Source of the DNA: an uncultured Collinsella sp.
Lineage (GTDB): Bacteria > Actinomycetota > Coriobacteriia > Coriobacteriales > Coriobacteriaceae
Assembly: GCA_900544845.1 (NCBI GenBank)
Contig: UQWV01000068.1
Location: 1-9,363, forward strand
DNA length: 9,363 nt
Direction of reading: 5' to 3'
Below the pieces are notes generated by a model. The model was not told the DNA's origin and made no database searches. It was given only the letters and a program-made list of their open reading frames with translations. Positions 1 through 5,143 of the stretch are shown here, piece by piece. Made by a program: the position numbers and the translations under genes. Numbering within the stretch: position 1 is the stretch's first letter; each line of letters begins with the position of its first letter.

Positions 1-608
1 AACGGCTCGATGGAGCTGTACGTGCCGACAGCGCCCGAGATAGCACCGAAGGCAACATTCTTGCGGGCGTCCTCAAGACGATCCAGATCGCGCTTGAGCT
101 CCCAGGCCCAAGAGCCAAACTTCATGCCAAAGGTCATCGGCTCGGCGTGGATGCCATGAGTACGTCCGGCGCAGAGCGTGTTGCGCTCCTCGAAGGCACG
201 ACGCTTGCAGATCTCGCCGAGTTTCTTGACGTCCTCGATGATCAGGTCGCAGGCCTGGGTGAGCTGGTAGCACAGGGCCGTGTCGCCCAGATCCGAGCTG
301 GTCATGCCATAGTGAACCCAGCGGCTGGGCTTGGGGTCGCCCTCGGGAACATCGGCATCGATGTATTCCTTCATGTTGGTCAGAAAGGCAATGACGTCGT
401 GGCGCGTGACTTCCTCGATCTCATCGACCTTCGCCTTCTCAAAGTTGGCATGGTCGCGGATCCACTGGGCCTCGTCTTTGGAAATACCGATCTTGCCGAG
501 CTCCGCCTGGGCCTCGCAGGCCAAGACCTCGATCTCCTGCCAAATGGCGTACTTGTTCTCGAGGGAGAAAATGTGTCCCATCTCCGGGCGGGTATAGCGA
601 TCGATCAT
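1..608 (-). CDS. purB: Adenylosuccinate lyase, N-terminal part (truncated by window edge)
   Basis: PurB catalyses two fumarate-releasing steps of purine synthesis in the cytoplasm: SAICAR to AICAR, and adenylosuccinate to AMP. The 202 complete codons visible begin MIDRYTRPEM, as in the B. subtilis-type enzyme. Family landmarks appear in order: TRHDV (His70), the TSSD loop (residues 103-106), and the signature GRTHGIHAEP (residues 148-157) with the catalytic-region His. AISGAVGTY follows near residues 189-197. The missing part is about the C-terminal half, including the flexible SS-containing catalytic loop. The ATG start is fixed by an AGGAG Shine-Dalgarno (614-618) five bases upstream and by alignment with the family N-terminus. 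A TACAAT -10-like box lies at 653-658. No defect is seen in the visible part. Identification is by recalled family motifs and is strong. Confidence 0.96.
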   Translation of the reverse strand, partial: MIDRYTRPEMGHIFSLENKYAIWQEIEVLACEAQAELGKIGISKDEAQWIRDHANFEKAKVDEIEEVTRHDVIAFLTNMKEYIDADVPEGDPKPSRWVHYGMTSSDLGDTALCYQLTQACDLIIEDVKKLGEICKRRAFEERNTLCAGRTHGIHAEPMTFGMKFGSWAWELKRDLDRLEDARKNVAFGAISGAVGTYSSIEP

Positions 609-652
609 AGCGGCTCCTTTTTGGTTATTGGCACGTTGGTCGTAACCCATCC

Positions 653-658
653 ATTGTA
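653..658 (-). promoter_or_regulatory. Candidate -10 box for purB
   Basis: TACAAT read on the minus strand matches the sigma70-type -10 consensus at 5 of 6 positions. It would give a 5' leader of roughly 35-40 bases before the purB ATG. No good -35 is seen at the usual 16-18 base spacing, so this is a weak prediction. No purine riboswitch-like structure is apparent in the short leader. Confidence 0.35.
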
Positions 659-712
659 CCGTGCGCAGGTGCAAGTATGGGCAGCAGGCATTAACCTAAC
701 ATTTTGCCGCAA

Positions 713-762
713 GAGCGGGCATGAGGACGTCTGCGCATTTGCTTCGCAAATCCGCACCGGCT
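713..762. repeat. 50-bp stem-loop repeat, copy 1
   Basis: This copy matches 844-893 at 44 of 50 positions by direct reading, with a 131-bp offset. The core is a hairpin, ATTTGC-TTC-GCAAAT (737-751). In this copy the stem extends outward as TGCG/CGCA across one C-C mismatch. The constant flank CCGCACCGGCT follows. The left end (GAGCGGGCA..GGAC) resembles the complement of the 3' end of the tRNA-Gly at 1034-1108. No open reading frame here looks protein-coding. The copies may belong to a dispersed, REP-like family, which cannot be tested from one window. Confidence 0.7.
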
Positions 763-843
763 GCGGTCGATCCCCTCGGATTCACGGTGACGATGGGGAA
801 GACTTTGTTGAATTGGCCGTCCCGAGGTCTTCTGTGCTCCATG

Positions 844-893
844 GAGCGGACAACGGGACGTCCGCGTATTTGCTTCGCAAATCCGCACCGGCT
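844..893. repeat. 50-bp stem-loop repeat, copy 2, with tRNA-like left end
   Basis: This is the second copy of the 713-762 repeat. Its core hairpin is ATTTGC-TTC-GCAAAT at 868-882. A further stem, GCGGAC (846-851) with GTCCGC (860-865), lies at its left. Bases 842-859 match the tRNA-Gly 3' end (1034-1051) at 17 of 18 positions, including the CCA complement. The left half therefore looks like an eroded tRNA 3' end whose T-loop has shrunk. A 12-bp palindrome, GCTCCATGGAGC (836-847), overlaps the edge. Confidence 0.7.
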
Positions 894-895
894 TC

Positions 896-944
896 AGGCG
901 CCTGTCGGCGCCTTCGCCTGCTCGCTACAAACGCTTCGCGTTTG
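896..944. repeat. Two short perfect hairpins between the repeats and the tRNA
   Basis: AGGCGCC (896-902) and GGCGCCT (907-913) form a 7-bp stem with a TGTC loop. CAAACGC (928-934) and GCGTTTG (938-944) form a 7-bp stem with a TTC loop. The second has the same TTC-loop design as the core hairpins of the 50-bp repeats. No gene is visible here. Together with the flanking repeats these hairpins make 713-1033 a densely structured stretch. Confidence 0.5.
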
Positions 945-962
945 CTTAGCGCTCGCACCCTG

Positions 963-1034
963 GCGGGTTCGAGTCCCGGCGCTTGGTAGTAAAAAGCACG
1001 GCAACGTAACGCTGCCGTGCTTGTGCTTTTTACT
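963..1034. repeat. Mirrored tRNA 3'-end/terminator remnant (inverted repeat with tRNA-Gly)
   Basis: GCGGGTTCGAGTCCCG at 963-978 is the exact inverted copy of the tRNA-Gly T-arm at 1046-1061. The bases AGTAAAAAGCAC (988-999) are likewise mirrored as GTGCTTTTTACT (1023-1034), which abuts the tRNA 3' end. The plus-strand fragment has no recognisable acceptor, D or anticodon arm. It is therefore a remnant or partial duplication, not a second working tRNA. Confidence 0.65.
991..1022 (-). terminator. Rho-independent terminator of tRNA-Gly
   Basis: AAGCACGGCA (994-1003) and TGCCGTGCTT (1013-1022) pair perfectly over 10 bp around a 9-base loop. On the minus strand the stem is followed by a T run (complement of 991-995). 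It begins 11 bases after the tRNA CCA end. On the plus strand the T tract is displaced a few bases from the stem, so plus-strand termination should be weaker. Confidence 0.8.
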
Positions 1035-1108
1035 GGAGCGGGCAACGGGACTCGAACCCGCGAGTGTCAGCTTGGGAAGCTGATGCCTTACCACTTGGCG
1101 ATGCCCGC
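1034..1108 (-). tRNA. tRNA-Gly (anticodon CCC)
   Basis: The 75-nt sequence folds as a complete cloverleaf. The 7-bp acceptor stem is GCGGGCA/TGCCCGC. The D arm contains AAGTGGTAA between GCC and GGC. The anticodon stem is TCAGC/GCTGA with loop TTCCCAA, so bases 34-36 are CCC. The T arm is GCGGG-TTCGAGT-CCCGT with one G-U pair, and the CCA end is encoded. It reads the GGG glycine codon. The discriminator base is T, and the overall sequence resembles bacterial tRNA-Gly. It appears to be a single-gene unit with its own promoter and terminator. Confidence 0.96.
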
Positions 1109-1121
1109 ATATGTGGGGGAT

Positions 1122-1151
1122 AGTATAACGCGGTTGTCTTGTTCGATACAA
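1122..1151 (-). promoter_or_regulatory. Candidate promoter of tRNA-Gly
   Basis: On the minus strand a -10-like TATACT (1122-1127) lies 13 bases before the tRNA 5' end. A weak -35-like TTGTAT (1146-1151) sits 18 bases further upstream. The -10 is good, but the -35 shares only the TTG with consensus. Confidence 0.45.
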
Positions 1152-1405
1152 GGGTGGCGATGCTTGTTTTAGCTGTGGAGATTCGTTTGAAAATCGCGTC
1201 AATTGTGGAGATGAGGACCTTTGGCCTCCTGTTCTCCCTATCTTCTACCTGCACTTTTGCTTGATTGTTGTATTTGAGCTCAATTTGTCAGGAATTGGGC
1301 AAGCTTTTGGTCAGGCTCCGGTACTTACCCGCATGAACCTCGGGGGTAGCCTCATCCTACGCGTCGCAGCCTCCCCGTGCGGCGCACGAGGGATAAGGAG
1401 CAGCC
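1152..1405 (+). promoter_or_regulatory. Leader/upstream region of the adhesin gene
   Basis: No gene is seen between the tRNA promoter and the adhesin. The region holds a perfect palindrome TTGAGCTCAA (1274-1283). Two near-direct repeats, TTTGTCAGG (1284-1292) and TTTGGTCAGG (1306-1315), have their TCAGG parts 23 bp apart, about two helical turns. A possible stem TTACCC/GGGTAG lies at 1325-1349. A GC-rich hairpin (CCCCGTGC / GCACGaGGG, 1373-1392) ends just before the Shine-Dalgarno AAGGAG (1395-1400). No convincing -35/-10 pair was found. The spacing suggests possible regulator binding or structure-controlled translation, but this is inference. Confidence 0.35.
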
Positions 1406-4400
1406 ATGTCCAACGCACCCACGCACTCTGTCCACAGCGCAATCGCAACAGGTCCGCTGCTCCTGCTCCTCTTCCTGCTTTTCGGCTGCCTGGCACCGGG
1501 AGCCGCATTTGCCGTCGATGGCTACGACCAGCTCGGCTTCCGCACTATTAGCGATGATTGTGGGCCCTTCTTCATCGGCAAGTATGAAGCTCAAGACGCC
1601 TCGATTGCCTACTGCATGAACCAGGAGCGCCCCGGCCCCACCAAGCCGGGCGGCCCATGGCTCAACTTTGATCAAGGCTGGGTGTGGCTCGACGACGAGT
1701 TCGCGGCAATCGTTTGTCACGGATATCCTACCGCCACGTCGTTTGGCGGTTACCATCTTTCACCCGATCGCGCCCGCGCCGCAACCCAGCTTGCCGTATG
1801 GATGCTCAACGGCACTACCCATGTCGACGGTACCTATTCCTACACGACCGCTCAGGGCAAAACCAAGAGTGGGCACTTTACCGCTGACAATGAAGTCGTG
1901 GCGGCTGCGCGGTGGCTCCACGACAACGCAAAATCAGGAAGCATCAAAGCCGCTCCGCACCGCGCGCGGCGCTATCTAGGAGCCGTATCGGGCGGCAGCA
2001 AACGTCAAGACATGCTCTATGTACTGCCGGCGGTCTCTGTTTCCTTCAAAAAACAGTCTGCAAACGCCGCCATTACCAGCGGAAACAATACTTATCAGTT
2101 TGACGGGGCAACATTCGATATTTTTGAGAGCGCCAGCGGCGCGCATGTCGGCACCATCCAGATGGACAGCAACGGTCGGGCGCAAGCAACACTTCTGCCC
2201 AACACGGCATACTACCTAGTTGAAACGAAGGCGCCGGCCGGCTATGTCCCCCGTCGTGATCGCATCGCCTTTACCACGGGGAATGGCGGTGGACAGGTCG
2301 CCATTGATGAACAGCCCGGCACCATCAACCTGCGTATCGTAAAACTCGATGCCGCGACGAATGCCGGCCCCCAGGTGGGATCTTCACTCGCAGGAGCAGA
2401 GTTCACGTGTGTGTCGCAATCAACCCCTGGATGGGCACAAATCCTCACGACCGACGAAAGCGGTCGGGCCACCCTCGCCGATGTCCCCTTAGGAACCTTT
2501 ACCATCTACGAATCAAAAGCCCCCGAGGGCTACCTGCCATCCAACGACAGCTGGACCTATACCGTTGGAGCCGACCAGCTCGGCGATTCAGGCGTGGTCG
2601 AGATCGAATCTCGCGTTTCCGATATCCCCATTGCGTTTAACCTTGAGATTTCCAAATTCAAGGATTACGGCAATAGCGACCAATCCGGCCTGGAGCAGCC
2701 GGCGGAAGGTGTTGTCTTTGAGGTTGTCAGCAACAGCTCTCAGCAGGTTGTTGGCACACTGACCACAAACGTCTATGGCTTTGCCTCCACCAAAGATCAG
2801 CCCGAAGCATGGTTCGGCGCAGGCAAGCGACCCGTCGGTGTCCACGGAGCCGTCCCATACGACCGTGCCGGCTACACGGTTCGCGAGGTTCCGGAAACCG
2901 TCCCCGAGGGTTTTAAACGTGCAGGGGAATGGACCGTCGGGGCCAATCAGATTTCCAACGGCGCCGAGCTTCAATATATCGTGGACAACCACGCTCTGTC
3001 GACGCATCTCCAGATTGTAAAACGCGATGCCCAAACAGGCGCTTCTGTTCCACTAGCCGGATTCACCTTCCAACTACTCGACAGCAATCACGAATCTGTC
3101 TCACAAACTTGCTGGTATCCAACACATAACGTAATGGACACCTTTACGACTGACGCAACCGGGACCGTCACACTGCCCGAATCGCTCGTGCCGGGCACCT
3201 ATTATGTACGCGAAACCTCGGCCAAAGAGCCCTATCTTGTCGGCGAGGAGATCGAGGTAAACATACCCGCCGACATGAACCTAACGCCCGTTGCAATCGC
3301 CTCGTATTATGACCACGCCGCGACCGGAAACATCAGGATCGTTAAAACCGATGTCATAGACGGCAGCAGCCTCGCGGGCGCCGTCTTTGAGATCCGTGCC
3401 TCGAGTGATATCGTGCGCCCCGACGGTAGCATTGCCGCGCTCGACGGTGAGACTGTCGCTACCATCACGACGGATGAAACTGGAGAAGCACGCGCGGACA
3501 ACCTCCCGCTGGGACTTGGCACCGCACGCTACGAGGTTGTCGAGACTCAAGCGCCGGCAGGCTTCTTGCTCGATCGGACAACCCATATTGTCGACCTTAC
3601 TTATGCCGACCAGAAAACACCCGTTGTAGAAGCACGGCTTAACGTATCCGACGATTACACCAAGGTTGATATCTCCAAGGTCGATGCAAGCGGTGAGCAG
3701 GAAGTGGAAGGCGCACAACTCACCTTATATGGTCCCGATAAAACCGAAATAGACTCCTGGACCTCATCCGACAAGCCACACCGCGTCGAACATCTTGCAC
3801 CCGGCACCTACTCGTTGCGCGAAATGATGTCTCCGCGGACCTATGACCTTGCCGAGGAAATAACGTTTGAAATAAAGGATACGGGAGAAGTCCAATTCGT
3901 CGCGATGAAGGATGCGCCCATCGAGATCAAGGGACAGGTCGACAAGCGTCAGGAACTTGTCCAACCTATCGAAAAAGGCCTGTTGGCTAACGGCGATGGT
4001 AAAAACCGCGCCGCGATGCAAACCAATACGGATGGGCTTTTCTCCTATACCATCGACGCTCGAAACGATTCAACTACCTGGGTTGATGAGTTCACAATTA
4101 CCGATGATCTTGAGTGTGCCGAGGACGATACGGCGAGATTCGTCTCAATCGAAACCCCCGTCGCCATCGGCGACCTCAATGGTCTGTGCAACGTGTGGTA
4201 TCGCACGACGCCGTTGGACTCGACAGACGTCGATGAGCCGGCAAACGCGACACTTGACGATGGGCACGAAAATCCTTGGCTTGAGTCCGACGAAGTAAAA
4301 GAGAGCCTGGGTGAGGACTGTCGCCTCGTCGATTACGACGGTTGGCACCTCTGGAAGGCGGATATCTCGACCACGGAATCCACCACACTCGAGGCGAAAG

Positions 4401-4837
4401 AACTCGACCTTGCATCCAATACCGTCGTAACGGCCATTCGAATTGAATACGGTGCGGTAGCCGCCGACTTTACGACTCGAAGCGATGCGGATTCTTGGAC
4501 CCGCGATGATCTCAAAGATGAGCACGACGACCTTGACGATGCCAAAGCAATCCTTGGTGCAGACGCTCGGGGCGCAGTCGTGCACATGCAGGCAACATCG
4601 GCTTATACGCCCCAAACCGCACTCACCAACAGCGCACGCGTCGATCTTTGTCGCAACGGCGGCGGCGATAAACTTGAGTCACATGACGAGGACTGTGTCA
4701 TTCAACGCTGTACCCTACCGCAGGACCTACCGGCAACAGGACCAGTTCCCATCGCCGCTTGCATCACCGCGCTCCTGACCTCGGGTGCCGCAGCCCTATG
4801 GTTCGCTCGCCTTAGGTCGATCCCAAAGAAGCGCTAG
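1406..4837 (+). CDS. LPxTG cell-wall adhesin with thioester (TQXA) domain and Cna-B repeats
   Basis: This 1143-aa surface protein is predicted to be exported, anchored by a class A sortase, and able to bond covalently to a target. A hydrophobic signal peptide ends about AFA-VD (residues 36-37). Residues ~38-205 look like a TQXA thioester domain, with Cys70 in AYCMN and Gln128 in ATQLAVW, the pair that forms the thioester in this family. About six Cna-B/SpaA domains follow (starting near 210, 306, 411, 532, 641 and 751). Most open with a Lys strand such as IVKLDA, ISKFKD or IVKTDV, and several carry an E-box such as VETKAPAGY. These are typical of intramolecular isopeptide bonds. Residues ~837-1085 form another probable beta-sandwich with several Cys. 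The tail has LPATG (1108-1112), a hydrophobic span and RLRSIPKKR. AAGGAG five bases upstream supports the ATG. No sortase or partner pilin is adjacent. The host ligand is unknown. Confidence 0.92.
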   Translation: MSNAPTHSVHSAIATGPLLLLLFLLFGCLAPGAAFAVDGYDQLGFRTISDDCGPFFIGKYEAQDASIAYCMNQERPGPTKPGGPWLNFDQGWVWLDDEFAAIVCHGYPTATSFGGYHLSPDRARAATQLAVWMLNGTTHVDGTYSYTTAQGKTKSGHFTADNEVVAAARWLHDNAKSGSIKAAPHRARRYLGAVSGGSKRQDMLYVLPAVSVSFKKQSANAAITSGNNTYQFDGATFDIFESASGAHVGTIQMDSNGRAQATLLPNTAYYLVETKAPAGYVPRRDRIAFTTGNGGGQVAIDEQPGTINLRIVKLDAATNAGPQVGSSLAGAEFTCVSQSTPGWAQILTTDESGRATLADVPLGTFTIYESKAPEGYLPSNDSWTYTVGADQLGDSGVVEIESRVSDIPIAFNLEISKFKDYGNSDQSGLEQPAEGVVFEVVSNSSQQVVGTLTTNVYGFASTKDQPEAWFGAGKRPVGVHGAVPYDRAGYTVREVPETVPEGFKRAGEWTVGANQISNGAELQYIVDNHALSTHLQIVKRDAQTGASVPLAGFTFQLLDSNHESVSQTCWYPTHNVMDTFTTDATGTVTLPESLVPGTYYVRETSAKEPYLVGEEIEVNIPADMNLTPVAIASYYDHAATGNIRIVKTDVIDGSSLAGAVFEIRASSDIVRPDGSIAALDGETVATITTDETGEARADNLPLGLGTARYEVVETQAPAGFLLDRTTHIVDLTYADQKTPVVEARLNVSDDYTKVDISKVDASGEQEVEGAQLTLYGPDKTEIDSWTSSDKPHRVEHLAPGTYSLREMMSPRTYDLAEEITFEIKDTGEVQFVAMKDAPIEIKGQVDKRQELVQPIEKGLLANGDGKNRAAMQTNTDGLFSYTIDARNDSTTWVDEFTITDDLECAEDDTARFVSIETPVAIGDLNGLCNVWYRTTPLDSTDVDEPANATLDDGHENPWLESDEVKESLGEDCRLVDYDGWHLWKADISTTESTTLEAKELDLASNTVVTAIRIEYGAVAADFTTRSDADSWTRDDLKDEHDDLDDAKAILGADARGAVVHMQATSAYTPQTALTNSARVDLCRNGGGDKLESHDEDCVIQRCTLPQDLPATGPVPIAACITALLTSGAAALWFARLRSIPKKR

Positions 4838-4846
4838 CGCGATGAA

Positions 4847-4882
4847 AAAGCGGGCGAGCCAGTCCCCTGGCTCGCCCGCTTT
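4847..4882. terminator. Bidirectional rho-independent terminator between convergent genes
   Basis: AAAGCGGGCGAGCCAG (4847-4862) and its perfect complement (4867-4882) form a 16-bp stem with a TCCC loop. The stem begins 9 bases after the adhesin stop. It lies 21 bases beyond the stop of the minus-strand small gene. The A run at 4845-4849 gives a T run for minus-strand transcripts. The stem's own TTT end serves plus-strand transcripts. It most likely stops transcription from both sides. Confidence 0.92.
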
Positions 4883-4903
4883 CAATCATGTAAATCGCCG
4901 TAT

Positions 4904-5122
4904 CTACTCTGCAGACGAAGATCCACCATCAACGATTGCTTGCTCGGACTCAGGAATCCCATCGGCGCCCGTGCTCTGTTCTTGCTCCACCTCTTCGCTG
5001 ATTGCGGAGGCGGGGGTCGAGCCCTTTGCACCCACGATGTAGGCAGCCCCAAATCCTAACGCAATGGCAATCAAGGTCAAAATCACGTAGACAGGCCAAT
5101 GGCGCTTAATATACGAAAACAC
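4904..5122 (-). CDS. Small single-span membrane protein (72 aa), function unknown
   Basis: I do not recognise a family. The N-terminus (MFSYIKRHWP) is basic and aromatic. A hydrophobic span covers about residues 11-31 (VYVILTLIAIALGFGAAYIV). The remaining ~40 residues are acidic and rich in Ser, Glu and Gly, with no cysteine. The positive-inside rule predicts N-terminus in and acidic tail out. The start codon is GTG, chosen because a strong AAGGAG (5128-5133) sits five bases before it inside the 21-base gap to the upstream gene's stop. That gap implies co-transcription with the M28-like gene, so the protein may be its membrane partner, although only synteny supports this. It is too short and simple to assign a function. 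Confidence 0.75.
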   Translation of the reverse strand: MFSYIKRHWPVYVILTLIAIALGFGAAYIVGAKGSTPASAISEEVEQEQSTGADGIPESEQAIVDGGSSSAE

Positions 5123-5143
5123 GTTGACTCCTTAGAGCTCCGT

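Noticed and set aside
713..893. CRISPR array
   Set aside because: There are only two copies, 131 bp apart, each with an internal hairpin and mismatches, and no cas gene is near.
147..989. 280-codon plus-strand frame over purB and the repeat region
   Set aside because: It is antisense to clear PurB sequence and then runs through non-coding repeats.
900..990. Possible second, complete tRNA gene on the plus strand
   Set aside because: Only the T-arm is recognisable. No matching acceptor 5' strand, anticodon arm or CCA end was found.
691..1254. Several 65-120 codon frames across the repeat/tRNA region on both strands
   Set aside because: They read through hairpins, the tRNA and its terminator. 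Their products are Arg/Ser-rich without domain features, as expected of spurious genes.
1455..1490. CTCCTG-like repeat in the signal-peptide coding region as a phase-variation tract
   Set aside because: It is short and imperfect and simply encodes Leu/Phe; no clear slippage-prone unit is present.
1472..1495. Lipobox-like LFGC in the adhesin signal peptide
   Set aside because: Phe at the -2 position is unusual for a lipobox, a good AFA signal-peptidase site follows, and the protein already has an LPATG anchor.
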